A stretch of 64,000 nt of DNA, taken from positions 62,001 through 126,000 of the forward strand of contig NZ_BDBE01000040.1 of assembly GCF_001612825.1 (NCBI RefSeq). The letters run 5' to 3'. A program made the position numbers and the translations under genes. The notes under the pieces are model-generated. The model worked only from the letters and a program-made list of their open reading frames with translations. It made no database searches and was not told the DNA's origin. Position 1 is the first letter of the stretch, and each line of letters starts with the position of its first letter. Below, in pieces: positions 27,425 through 36,081 of this stretch. This DNA comes from Nocardia caishijiensis NBRC 108228. Its GTDB lineage: Bacteria; Actinomycetota; Actinomycetes; Mycobacteriales; Mycobacteriaceae.

Positions 27425-27505
27425 TGTCCCCCGAATCGGGGACTACCCGACGATCCCGCGAGCCAGCAGACTGATCGGGTGCGACGCGGCAGGAACAGGA
27501 GGCTG

Positions 27506-27913
27506 ATGGAGGACCGGGCCGGTTACCAGGTCACCGTGCCGACCGGCGCGCTCGGTGATCTGATCGATGCCGTGCACGAACTCGCGTTCGGCGAATCCGT
27601 ACCGACCTGGCGCATCGGCAATGTCACCTACCTCGGCCGCCCACGGGTGCGAGACCTGCCGGTGCCGGGCCGGATGGCGAACCGGCTCGGCCACCCCGTC
27701 GCCGCGATCGCGCTCACCCAATGGAGCTGCCCCACGGTCGATGTCGTCTTCGTCGTCGGCCGGAACGCGGCCTACGCGCAGTTCTGCTGCCACATCGATC
27801 CCCACGCACCCGGACCCGATCTCGACCGGTTGCGCGGATTGGTGAGCACGACCGCTGCCGTGCTCACCGCCCGTGGCATCCCCGCCCATACGGATCAGAT
27901 CGCCGAACGGTAG
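27506..27913 (+). CDS. Orphan small protein between paired LuxR regulators
   Basis: I do not recognise this 135-residue protein. ATG 27506 follows an AGGAGG only three bases away, so a start nine codons upstream is possible. It has alternating strands and helices (YQVTVPTGALGDLIDAVHEL, VPTWRIGNVTYLGRPRV, AIALTQWSCPTVDVVFVVG) and no signal peptide. It lies in the same direction and 81 bases after one HTH-only regulator. Its stop is four bases from the stop of the convergent second regulator. It could be a ligand-binding or anti-regulator partner for these HTH-only proteins, but nothing in the sequence proves it. Confidence 0.5.
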   Translation: MEDRAGYQVTVPTGALGDLIDAVHELAFGESVPTWRIGNVTYLGRPRVRDLPVPGRMANRLGHPVAAIALTQWSCPTVDVVFVVGRNAAYAQFCCHIDPHAPGPDLDRLRGLVSTTAAVLTARGIPAHTDQIAER

Positions 27914-27917
27914 CTGC

Positions 27918-28193
27918 TCAGAGCTCGTCGAGCTGGATCAGGCCGTCCTGCAACGCTCGGGCGAGCAGGGCGGCCTTGGTCGGCGCGGACCGATCGACCG
28001 CCGCGAACTTCTCGCGGATCCGAGCCAGGTGGGTGTTCACGGTACCGATCGAGATGTATAGGGCCTTGGCGACTTCGGACTTCGTTTCGGCACGGATCCA
28101 GGCGATGAGCACCTCGACCTCGCGGGGGCTCAATTCTGGTGCGACCAAGCCCGTCTCGCTCGGTGCGGTCGCGGAAACGGGTCCTGACGTCAT
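27918..28193 (-). CDS. HTH-only LuxR-type regulator, paralogue
   Basis: A 91-residue protein with a single LuxR-type HTH (LSPREVEVLIAWIRAETKSEVAKALY, ISIGTVNTHLARIREKFAAV) and the tail TKAALLARALQDGLIQLDEL. The tail nearly repeats that of the 27140 regulator. No receiver domain is present and the N-terminal 20 residues are low-complexity, without the cysteines of its paralogue. A good ribosome site (GGAGGG) precedes ATG 28193. It is divergent from the tandem TetR regulator, about 200 bases away. The pair may act as homo- or heterodimers on the same operators. Confidence 0.75.
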   Translation of the reverse strand: MTSGPVSATAPSETGLVAPELSPREVEVLIAWIRAETKSEVAKALYISIGTVNTHLARIREKFAAVDRSAPTKAALLARALQDGLIQLDEL

Positions 28194-28393
28194 GGCTGCC
28201 CTCCGACACTCGATTCACTACGGACGCCCAACGATCGCTGGGGCGTCCCGGCTCCATCAAAGAGCAACTTTCCAGCGAGATCACTCCTGTTGCCGAAAGT
28301 GACCGCTCTCAGGTGAGGGCAACTACTCTCACACGGTGTAACGGACAGCCCTCTTCGGCGAAGTATCAACGGGGGGACGAGATCTCAGGAGAA

Positions 28394-29677
28394 GTGACTA
28401 TTTCCGTCGAGGACCCGATATCCGCGCAACTCATCCGCGAAGGTCTGCGCGCGCTGGTCGATCACCCGGACGAGATCATCTTCCGCGGCTTTCGCAGCGA
28501 GGACGTGATCAACGCGGCCGGTGCTTCACAAGCGACGTTCTATCGCCGATTCGCGACCAAACGAGCGTTCCTCCACGCGGTCCTCGACACCATGCACGCC
28601 CACGACGACTGCTCCGTCGAATCCGTCCGCGCCACCGTCGCCGGGCAGATCGCCACGAACGCCAACGTCGGCCGCTCGGTGGTACGCGCCCTCGCCGAAC
28701 ACTACTTCGACGCCCTCACCGACCGGACCACACTGAGCAAGAATCTCATGTCCCACCTGCTCGCGATCAGCGACGCGCGTACTGCCCGGGCCGTTCAGGC
28801 GCATTTTCGCCGACGCGACGAACTCGCCATCGCCAGCGTCGATGTGGCCTTCGAACGGACCGGCGCCTCGCTGCGCACACCCTTCACCACCAAATCGCTC
28901 GGCGTGGCGCTCACCGCGCTGGTCGACGGCTTCCGCCTGCGGATCAACAGCGATCCCGCCGCGGTCACCTCGAACCTGGCGGCCGACACCATCGTCGCCC
29001 TGCTCAACGGGGCGATCGCGATGCCCGATCGCCACGAACACATCGACGACGTACTCACCACCCATTACCCGGCCGTTCCCAGCGCCGAACTGCCCCGTGA
29101 TCTCCGCGCGGCGATTCTCGGCGCTGCCCGCGAAGAGTTCGACGCCCGTGGCTATTTCGGCGCGTCGATGGAGGCTGTCGGCGCACGGGCCGGGGTGCCC
29201 ATCGGTACGGTGCGCACCCTGTTCCCGAACAAGCCGCACCTGATCATCGGCGCTCTGCGCAGGCACGTCGCCGAGCTGACCGAGGCGGTGGCCGACGACA
29301 CGAAACTCACGCTGGACGAGACAACGGTCATCAGCAACCATCTGCTGCGGCTCGCCCAGCTCACCGCGCGTGAGACCGCATTCATGGACGCGCTGCTCGT
29401 GGCCCTCGCCCACGACACCCGCGGCGAGCCCGACGGACTTCTGTCGCTGCGCGAGCAGGTGGACCTGCCTGCCATCATCGCCCCGGTGATCGCCGAAGCA
29501 CAACGCAAAGGCACGTTGGCCAAGCTCGCCGCACCCGACGAGCTCGCCGCCACGATCACCAATATCCTGCTGCACCGGTGTTTCACCCGCCGGGCCGACT
29601 CGCCCGAGGAGAACACCGCGTTCATCGTCGAACTACTGCTGCACGGTCTCGCGCGCAGTGCGCCTACGGCGCGCTGA
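28394..29677 (+). CDS. Tandem-TetR transcriptional regulator
   Basis: The 427-residue protein holds two TetR units in one chain. The first HTH is at about residues 15-55 (FRSEDVINAAGASQATFYRRF) and the second at about 225-270 (FGASMEAVGARAGVPIGTVRTLF), each followed by a helical ligand domain. Such a chain can bind DNA as an intramolecular pseudo-dimer. GTG 28394 is taken as the start although AGGAG lies only two bases before it; an upstream GTG at 28312 is an alternative. It converges on the PaaK-like gene and overlaps its stop by 14 bases. Ligand and targets are unknown. Confidence 0.8.
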   Translation: MTISVEDPISAQLIREGLRALVDHPDEIIFRGFRSEDVINAAGASQATFYRRFATKRAFLHAVLDTMHAHDDCSVESVRATVAGQIATNANVGRSVVRALAEHYFDALTDRTTLSKNLMSHLLAISDARTARAVQAHFRRRDELAIASVDVAFERTGASLRTPFTTKSLGVALTALVDGFRLRINSDPAAVTSNLAADTIVALLNGAIAMPDRHEHIDDVLTTHYPAVPSAELPRDLRAAILGAAREEFDARGYFGASMEAVGARAGVPIGTVRTLFPNKPHLIIGALRRHVAELTEAVADDTKLTLDETTVISNHLLRLAQLTARETAFMDALLVALAHDTRGEPDGLLSLREQVDLPAIIAPVIAEAQRKGTLAKLAAPDELAATITNILLHRCFTRRADSPEENTAFIVELLLHGLARSAPTAR

Positions 29678-31082
29678 CCCGCCCGTCGTGCTTGATCGCG
29701 TACCGGAATTCGACGCTGCCGAACGGCCGCGTCCGGACCAGTGGCTCGGCTCGGGTGCCGAGCCTGCCGCGCAGGTCACGGTATTCGCGACTGGCCGCTG
29801 TGAGCGTGTCGAGGAACACCGAACCCACCAGGTCGGTGAACGACGCGTCGGGGGTGCGTCCGGGACGCAGCTCCACCACTAGCGTGAGCTGATCGGCCCT
29901 GGTCGCGCCGCTGTCCTTGCCGAGGACGAACTTCCCGGTGAGCTCGGCAGCGACCCTCGGGTCGGCGAGCGCGCCACGGATCGTGTCGGGATGGAACTTC
30001 ACCGAGTAGAAGCTCTGTGCCACATCGGGACGGCCACGCAGCGCGACGAATCCGGCGTCCGCCGTGGTGGTCGGCACTGTCGCGGGACGGCCTGCGGCGC
30101 GCAACGCCGAACCCACCTCCGCCGCGGTGTGAACCGAGCCGACGTCGTTGATCCGATAGCGCACCAACGGCATCGCGTTGGCGAGTGTGCACAACAGCCG
30201 GTCGTCGGCGTCGGTCTCGAAGTAGCGGTAGGCGGGGTCGTACTCGACGAAGGTCGGCAGATCGGGATCGGGGCCGAACAGATCGTGCCGCAGGTTGTCG
30301 TCGCGATCGGCGAGTCGGCGGATCGCGATCGAGGCGGGTGTCTCGTACCCGAACATGCCCGCGTCGGCGGCACCGTAGAGCAGACAGGTGTCCTCCACGC
30401 GGCCCGGTTTGCCGAGCAGCGTCAGCAGATTGTCGCGCCAGGCCTCACTGATGCTCTCGCCCGCCATCAGGACCTTGATGTCCTGATCGAGGACGGCGGC
30501 GGGAGCGCCGTCGAACACGTCGCGGACGAACGGTGGGTAACCGGCGATCACGATCTGCCGGTAGTACGGGCCGAGTGCGGCGATATCGGCGCGGATCAGC
30601 TCGACATCCATGCCGGGGGTCATCACCGACACCCGCAGGTCGTGTGGCGAGAGATCCGCGACCGAACGGAACGTGTAGGTTCCGCCGATCCAATCGCCCA
30701 TCGAGAAGCCGACGACGACGAGAGTCGGCCTGGTGGCGGCCCGGAAGCCGTGCAGGATTCGGGCATGCAAGCGCACACCGTGTTCGTGGGAGATGCCGTC
30801 GCGCGCCCAATAGGTCGGCGCACCCGATGAGCCCGAACTCGACGACCAGGTACCCGCACCGGTGATCGACCCGCCCGCGATCAGTTCGTGTGGCGGGTAG
30901 GCGCGGATGTAGTTGTCCTTGGTCACCGGCGGCACCTCGGCGAAATCGCGCGGCGTACGAACAGCATCCGCGTCGACTCCGTTGTCGCACAGGAATTTCG
31001 CGTACGCCGGTACGTCGCGAGCTGCCTGCCGGAACACCCGCAGCGCTTGGATGAATCCGGGTCGTGTCTGTGTGGGAACCAT
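29664..31082 (-). CDS. PaaK-like adenylate-forming enzyme
   Basis: The 472-residue protein belongs to the phenylacetate-CoA ligase/F390-synthetase branch of adenylate-forming enzymes. It shows the ATP loop SSSSGSSGAPTYW (residues about 80-92), IAGYPPFVRD, LLYGAADAGMFGYE and LVRYRINDVG. ATG 31082 with AGGAG six bases upstream decides the start. The C-terminal domain is unlike classical PaaK (GKFVLGKDSGATRADQLTLVVELRPG), so CoA may not be the acceptor. It lies alone, divergent from operon A of the large signalling locus with about 200 bases between, and converges on the tandem TetR gene. Substrate unknown; a link to either neighbour is speculative. Confidence 0.75.
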   Translation of the reverse strand: MVPTQTRPGFIQALRVFRQAARDVPAYAKFLCDNGVDADAVRTPRDFAEVPPVTKDNYIRAYPPHELIAGGSITGAGTWSSSSGSSGAPTYWARDGISHEHGVRLHARILHGFRAATRPTLVVVGFSMGDWIGGTYTFRSVADLSPHDLRVSVMTPGMDVELIRADIAALGPYYRQIVIAGYPPFVRDVFDGAPAAVLDQDIKVLMAGESISEAWRDNLLTLLGKPGRVEDTCLLYGAADAGMFGYETPASIAIRRLADRDDNLRHDLFGPDPDLPTFVEYDPAYRYFETDADDRLLCTLANAMPLVRYRINDVGSVHTAAEVGSALRAAGRPATVPTTTADAGFVALRGRPDVAQSFYSVKFHPDTIRGALADPRVAAELTGKFVLGKDSGATRADQLTLVVELRPGRTPDASFTDLVGSVFLDTLTAASREYRDLRGRLGTRAEPLVRTRPFGSVEFRYAIKHDGRVSAP

Positions 31083-31285
31083 CACCGCTCCTCGTCGATG
31101 CGCGAGTGGCCGTGCTGCCCTCGCGGAATCGACACCGATCCCCCGGGTGTGCGAGGGCTCGTCGGAGTTGTCGACTGTTCGCCCTACAGACAAGCGGCCG
31201 TGGCCGGTGGGATCGTCGGTGCACGCAGGCCGTGGCGGGCGGCCGGTGCTCGAGTCATGACCCTGTATCGGCGGTGGAACAACCC

Positions 31286-31900
31286 ATGCGGACCAACGAC
31301 TATCTCGCCAGGATCGTGCTCCTGGAGGTCAGTGCGGTGCGGGCGCGAACGCTTGCCGCCGAGGCCGCGGCCCAGCGGGAGGCCGTCCTGGCCGAACACG
31401 CCGCACAGGCCGCGCGGGAACGGGCCGACCAGCAGCAACGGGCAGCCGTCGAACGTCGGCAGCTCGTGCGCAGAATCCTGTCCAGCGCAGGCGGACTCGC
31501 CGTCCTGGCGGTGCCGGTCTGGGTGCTCACCCCGGTGGTCGGGTCGATTCTGTCGATCTTCAGCGACAACATCACCGAGGTGGTGTTCCTGTCCGGTGAC
31601 ACCGGAGACACCTCGGGCAGCGGACCGTGGACGCTGTACAGCCTGCTGTGGAAGCTCTTGCTCGGCATGATCGCCGGACTGGCGACCCTCGGATTCGTCC
31701 TCCCCTACCCGAGGGACGAGGAAGTCGTGTCCGTGCCCGCGATGGTCGGGTTCGGCGGCGGGCTGCTGGTGTTGGCCTATCACGCTGTCGCCGGATCGGG
31801 TTCGGCGACAAGTTGGTGGTGGCCACCACTGTTCGCGGTGCTCGGCCACCTCGGCTACGGGCTGTACCGGCGGATCCAGCAAGAACAGGGAGCACAGTGA
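31286..31900 (+). CDS. Coiled-coil membrane protein, left-end component
   Basis: The 204-residue product begins with ARIVLLEVSAVRA and a charged coiled coil (residues about 15-65), followed by hydrophobic segments: GGLAVLAVPVWVLTPVVGSIL, LLWKLLLGMIAGLATLGFVLPYP, VGFGGGLLVLAYHAV and WWWPPLFAVLGHLGYGLYRR. The membrane half is clearly paralogous to the C-terminal half of the protein at 58667-59623 (VPVWxLTPVV, LPYxxxEEVxS, WPPLxAxxxHLGxGxxRR). The N-terminal ARIVLLE motif recurs in the membrane protein at 38560. It is the first gene of operon A, and its stop overlaps the next GTG (GTGA). It probably anchors the system to the membrane. Confidence 0.72.
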   Translation: MRTNDYLARIVLLEVSAVRARTLAAEAAAQREAVLAEHAAQAARERADQQQRAAVERRQLVRRILSSAGGLAVLAVPVWVLTPVVGSILSIFSDNITEVVFLSGDTGDTSGSGPWTLYSLLWKLLLGMIAGLATLGFVLPYPRDEEVVSVPAMVGFGGGLLVLAYHAVAGSGSATSWWWPPLFAVLGHLGYGLYRRIQQEQGAQ

Positions 31901-33102
31901 GCTCGAGTTTCATCTCGTTCGATCTCGTCGGGGCGACGGTCGACGCCGCGTCCAGCGCAGCGGCACGTGCGGCGCGTGAACGTGCCGAACTGGACGCCGC
32001 CCGCTCGCGCTGGCGCAGGCTCGCCGCGCGGCTCGAGATCCACGCGCACCAGTGCGCGAGTGTCGGAGCTCCCGAACTCGTGGTCTCCGTCAACGGCATA
32101 CCACCCGGCGACGCGCGCGACGTCGACGCGGCGTGCGCGGCCGTCGAGAGTCGGCTCTCCGACGCGGCCGCGAGGGTTGCCGCCCTACTACAGCAGCGCC
32201 GACGTGCGGAGGTGGATGCCGGATTGTCGGCCGCGCTGGCTGATCTGGCCCGCCGCGAATCCGCCGCCGTTGCCACCGGCTCGGCACCGGCCGCACCCGG
32301 GCAGGCGACCCGCTCCGCGGACTCGGCCGCCGACGCCGCTGCGCGCGGGGCGCGAGTCGAACAGCTGCTGGCGAGCCTGCTCGAGGGCGACCCGGCACTG
32401 GTGGCCGCGGGCGCCGAAATCCTGCGTACCACTGATCCTGCCCGAGCTCGGCTGCTGCTCAGCGACTTGAGCAGGCGCGTGCGTACCGCGAACCTGGCCA
32501 CCGAGGCCATGCGCGCCACCACCGCCGCGATCGCCGAACTCCGGGCCGACACGGCCGACCTGGCCGATCCCACGCCCGTCAGCGTCCTGCTCGACCACGC
32601 CGAATCCGCAGCGAGCCCTGGCACCGCCGCCGCGCTGCTCGACCGCGCCACCGCCCTCGCCGAGCGCGCACGCGCCGCCGAACGACCGCGTCCCGAACTC
32701 GCGTTCGTTCTCGAATCGGTGACTGCCGCGTTCACCGACCTCGGGTACACGGTCGACCCCGTCACCGTCGTCGCCCCCGGGTCCGTGCTCGTCAATCGGC
32801 CGGGCGCCACCCAGCACGCGGTGCTGGCTCAGGTCGAGGGTGACGAAATCTCGCTGCGCACAGTGCGAACCAGCTCCGGTACCCGTCCGGACGACGACCG
32901 CGCCCAGGACAGCGCCCTGTGCGGCGACATCGACCGGATCGCCACCCGGCTGCGCGCCCGCGGTGTCACTCCCGGCCGCATTCGGCGCGCACCTGCCGGG
33001 ATCACCGCCCTGCCGGTGATCCCGCGGACCGACCCGTCGACGGCGACGCCGAAGGCCAAGCACGTCCGACGCACGAGCGGCACCGAGCGGAGCGCGGAAT
33101 GA
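31897..33102 (+). CDS. Coiled-coil protein of cassette A
   Basis: The 401-residue protein is alanine- and arginine-rich and helical for most of its length. A coiled coil spans residues about 15-140 (ARAARERAELDAARSRW, QQRRRAEVDAGLSAALADL), and further helices run to about 280. A small alpha/beta domain follows (LESVTAAFTDLGYTVDPVTVV, HAVLAQVEGDEISLRTVRTS, DIDRIATRLRARGV) and then a basic tail. The architecture, coil followed by a domain that starts with a helix, GY-V and a beta strand, parallels the protein at 53527-54906 in operon B. It is coupled to the AAA+ gene by ATGA. Function unknown; an adaptor or scaffold for the ATPase is suggested by context. Confidence 0.62.
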   Translation: MSSSFISFDLVGATVDAASSAAARAARERAELDAARSRWRRLAARLEIHAHQCASVGAPELVVSVNGIPPGDARDVDAACAAVESRLSDAAARVAALLQQRRRAEVDAGLSAALADLARRESAAVATGSAPAAPGQATRSADSAADAAARGARVEQLLASLLEGDPALVAAGAEILRTTDPARARLLLSDLSRRVRTANLATEAMRATTAAIAELRADTADLADPTPVSVLLDHAESAASPGTAAALLDRATALAERARAAERPRPELAFVLESVTAAFTDLGYTVDPVTVVAPGSVLVNRPGATQHAVLAQVEGDEISLRTVRTSSGTRPDDDRAQDSALCGDIDRIATRLRARGVTPGRIRRAPAGITALPVIPRTDPSTATPKAKHVRRTSGTERSAE

Positions 33103-34937
33103 ACGCCGAGCCCGATCAGCTGCCCGCTTGGCTTCGCGAGATCGATGTGGCGCTCGCTGCCAACCCACAACTGCTGATCACCGGCAACCTGCACGACATC
33201 GTGCTGGTAGCGATCCCGCCCGCACCCATGCCCCGCATGCTGTCGGTGGTCGACGCGCTCTTGCACGTGCTCGGACTCGCCGGACATACCCGCGTCGTCG
33301 TCGCGGACCCGGTCGACGGTGCGCGGGCCGCGCTCGACGCCGACGGCGTGGCGGCCCAACTCGTCCGGACCGCGCGCGCGAAGACGGACGCGGACGCGAA
33401 CCTGCTCGACTATCTCCCCGCGCTGCTCCAGGGCGTGGTCCACGCACCGCAACCGTGCTGTCTGGTGATCGACGGTGCGTCACGCCTGTCGCCGACCGTC
33501 GACTTCACCGACGAAGCCCTGCACCGCGCACTGATCACCGCGCACAAACTGATGCTCACGGCCAAACGGGTCGAGGTGCCCGGGCCGCATCGAACAGCGT
33601 TGTACAACACCGTATTCTGGCTTCTCGACCGAGAAGGCGATCTGCCGCACTGGTTGATCGGCGGCGAGCTGGCCAGGGTCGTCTCCATCCCCGCTCCTGG
33701 ACTGCGTCAGCGCCTCACCCTGGCGGGCATGCTCGCCGGATCACTGCCCGAGATCCCCGATCGGGCCACGCGCGCAACCGAATTCGACGCCATCGTCGCC
33801 CGCTACGCCGCCCGGACCAGCGGTCTCACCCTGCACTCGATCCGCGAGATCAACCGGCTCGCGATCGATCGGCGCATCCCGGCGGTCGATATCGACGACG
33901 CCATCCGCACCTTCCGGGTCGGTATCCCCGACAACCCGTGGCAGGACCCCGCCCTGCGGGAGCGGATACGGCTCGGGCCGACCGTGCTCGCCGAGAAGGT
34001 GAAGGGACAGCCTGCCGCCGTCCGCAAGTCGGTCGACATCCTCATCCGCTCGGCCCTCGGCCTGTCCGGGGCGCAGACCACGAGTAGTTCGGCCCGGCCA
34101 CAGGGCGTGCTGTTCTTCGCCGGGCCGACCGGTGTCGGTAAGACCGAGCTGGCCAAGTCCATCGCCGAGCTCGTCTTCGGCCGTGACGACGCCTTCATCC
34201 GATTCGATATGAGCGAGTTCTCGGCCGAGCACGCCGAAGCTCGGCTCATCGGGGCCCCACCGGGCTATTCGGGACACAACGCCGGCGGTGAACTCACCAA
34301 CGCGATCCGCCAGCAGCCCTTCCAGCTCGCCCTGTTCGACGAGATCGAGAAGGCGCACCCCCGGATCCTCGACAAGTTCCTCCAAATCCTCGAGGACGGT
34401 CGACTCACCGACGGAACCGGAGCCACGGTGTTCTTCTCCGAAACCCTGTTGGTGTTCACCTCCAACCTCGGGGTCTACCGCACCGATGACCAGGGCATCC
34501 GCGTGCCGGTGGTCACGCGCGGCACGGCCTATCGTGAGGTCGAACGAACCATCCGCGCGGCTGTCGGCGAACACTTCACCAAGGAAATCGGCCGCCCGGA
34601 ACTGCTCAACCGCATCGGTGACAACATCGTGGTGTTCGACTTCATCGACGAGACCACTGCCCGCGAGCTGGTCGGCATATTCGTCGAGAACGTCTGCGCG
34701 CGCGTGCTCGCGGTGACCGGGGTGACCGTCGCCGTCGACAAGCTGGTCCTCGATCAGTTGCATCGCGCGGCCGTCGACAAGCTGGACTTCGGCGGCCGCG
34801 GTGTCGGCTCGACTGTCGAATCGATGCTGGTCAATCCCCTTGCCAGAGCGCTGTTCGAGGTCGCGCCGAGAAGTGATGCCGTCACGATCACCGGGATCGT
34901 GGAAACCGAGGAAAGCTGGGCGGTGGCACTGGCATGA
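33099..34937 (+). CDS. ClpB-like AAA+ ATPase with degenerate N-terminal module
   Basis: The 612-residue protein ends in an active ClpB D2-type AAA+ domain: Walker A GPTGVGKT at 342-349, the pore region APPGYSGHNAGGE, Walker B LALFDEIEKAH with D414/E415, FTSNLG (sensor 1) and GGRGVGSTVE (sensor 2). Residues 1-260 look like a second AAA-type module that has lost Walker A (NPQLLITGNLHDIVLV, CCLVIDGASRLS, LIGGELARVVSIPA). The same kind of module begins the AAA+ protein of operon B. Clp-type rings unfold or remodel proteins using ATP. With one live domain and no ClpP loop, remodelling of a partner rather than degradation is likely. Confidence 0.82.
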   Translation: MNAEPDQLPAWLREIDVALAANPQLLITGNLHDIVLVAIPPAPMPRMLSVVDALLHVLGLAGHTRVVVADPVDGARAALDADGVAAQLVRTARAKTDADANLLDYLPALLQGVVHAPQPCCLVIDGASRLSPTVDFTDEALHRALITAHKLMLTAKRVEVPGPHRTALYNTVFWLLDREGDLPHWLIGGELARVVSIPAPGLRQRLTLAGMLAGSLPEIPDRATRATEFDAIVARYAARTSGLTLHSIREINRLAIDRRIPAVDIDDAIRTFRVGIPDNPWQDPALRERIRLGPTVLAEKVKGQPAAVRKSVDILIRSALGLSGAQTTSSSARPQGVLFFAGPTGVGKTELAKSIAELVFGRDDAFIRFDMSEFSAEHAEARLIGAPPGYSGHNAGGELTNAIRQQPFQLALFDEIEKAHPRILDKFLQILEDGRLTDGTGATVFFSETLLVFTSNLGVYRTDDQGIRVPVVTRGTAYREVERTIRAAVGEHFTKEIGRPELLNRIGDNIVVFDFIDETTARELVGIFVENVCARVLAVTGVTVAVDKLVLDQLHRAAVDKLDFGGRGVGSTVESMLVNPLARALFEVAPRSDAVTITGIVETEESWAVALA

Positions 34938-35602
34938 ACGACACCGAGGGCACGCTGTTGCTGTCACGACTGCACCACCCGGTGCGCAATCTGGGCTTCG
35001 GTGTGCGTGCGGGGATCTGGTTCCAGGGATGCACCGTGTACTGCCGTGGCTGTATCGCCCGCGATACGTGGCCGTTCGACCCGGACCGGACCTACGCGAT
35101 CGCGGGCGTACTCGACTGGCTCACCGCGCTACCCGCCGAGCAGGTGGACGGCGTGACGATCTCCGGCGGTGAACCGACCGACCAACCCGCCGCGCTGGCC
35201 GCACTGCTGGCGGGTATCCACGCCTGGCGCGGTGAGCGCGACATCGACGTGCTGCTGTACTCCGGACGCGACACCGCGTTCCTCGCCGAGGAATTCGGCT
35301 GGCTCGCCGCGACCGTGGACGTTCTGGTGAGCGAGCCGTATCTGCTCGACCGCGCGGACGGGTGCGCGTTGCGCGGTTCCCGCAACCAGATCGTGCAGAC
35401 CTTCAGCGAACTCGGTGCGCGCCGCTACCCTCTGGCGTCCCTCGAGGACGATTACGGCCCGCAACGCAACCATGTTTCCGTAGCAGTGGACAACGGCTCG
35501 ATCTGGACCGTCGGTATCCCGCTTCCCGGCGACATGGCCGCCTTCCGCACCCGGATGACCGAACTGGGGATCGAGACGAAGAGGACGTCATGGCTGATGT
35601 GA
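34934..35602 (+). CDS. Radical-SAM activase-like protein, copy A
   Basis: The 222-residue protein has the radical-SAM cluster motif C33-x3-C37-x2-C40 in QGCTVYCRGC, the SAM-binding GGEP at 77-80, and the short length of NrdG/PflA-type activases. The C-terminal third (NHVSVAVDNGSIWTVGIPLPGD) is a small beta domain. Activases make a glycyl radical on a large partner enzyme, but no glycyl-radical enzyme is in this window. Another paralogue lies at 54903 in operon B. It overlaps the AAA+ gene (ATGA) and the FHA gene (13 bases). The role in this system is unknown; peptide or protein modification by radical chemistry is possible. Confidence 0.82.
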   Translation: MNDTEGTLLLSRLHHPVRNLGFGVRAGIWFQGCTVYCRGCIARDTWPFDPDRTYAIAGVLDWLTALPAEQVDGVTISGGEPTDQPAALAALLAGIHAWRGERDIDVLLYSGRDTAFLAEEFGWLAATVDVLVSEPYLLDRADGCALRGSRNQIVQTFSELGARRYPLASLEDDYGPQRNHVSVAVDNGSIWTVGIPLPGDMAAFRTRMTELGIETKRTSWLM

Positions 35603-36081
35603 ACCCCGATCTCGTGCGCTGCCGCTGCGGGAAGGACTGGGACCGAACACAACTCGCGCAGTGCCCCGTCGATGGCTCCGACCTGTGGGAGATCACCACC
35701 GCCACCTCGGCCGCCCCTGAGTTCGTGCCTCTCGACGGCGCGCCACGCACCTCGCTCGATCCGATCGGTGAGGCGAGCGCCGGTGTGGAACTGTCGACCT
35801 GCGGAGACCTGTTTCGCGTCGGCCCGGATACTCCGCTCGCCCTCGGGCGCGACGAGAGTTACCCGACGGCAGACACTTTCCGAGCCCACACCAATGTGTC
35901 GCGATTCCATGCTGTCGTTGTGTACGAGAACGGCGGGCTGTTCATCACCGACACCAGCTCGGCCAACGGAACCTTCATCAACGACCATCGCATCCCTCGC
36001 GACGTCAAGTACGAGATCAAACCCGGCCAGCGGCTACGGCTGGCGGCCGACGTTCCCATCGTCGTGCGGTGGAACGCGTGA
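35590..36081 (+). CDS. Zinc-knuckle FHA-domain protein
   Basis: This 163-residue protein starts at ATG 35590, overlapping the radical-SAM gene. The N-terminus has a cysteine-rich stretch (VRCRCGKDW, AQCPVDG) that could bind zinc. Residues about 75-160 form an FHA domain with the conserved LGRDES, VSRFHAVVV and NGTFINDHRI, which bind phosphothreonine peptides. It sits immediately before a PP2C phosphatase and a Ser/Thr kinase, so it is the likely reader of their phosphorylation mark. The stop overlaps the phosphatase GTG (GTGA). Confidence 0.88.
   Translation: MADVNPDLVRCRCGKDWDRTQLAQCPVDGSDLWEITTATSAAPEFVPLDGAPRTSLDPIGEASAGVELSTCGDLFRVGPDTPLALGRDESYPTADTFRAHTNVSRFHAVVVYENGGLFITDTSSANGTFINDHRIPRDVKYEIKPGQRLRLAADVPIVVRWNA

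Noticed and set aside
28289..28332. Inverted repeats GTTGCC/GGCAAC and GTGAG/CTCAC upstream of the tandem TetR gene
   Set aside because: The arms are short and overlap each other; chance occurrence in this base composition is likely, so no operator was called.
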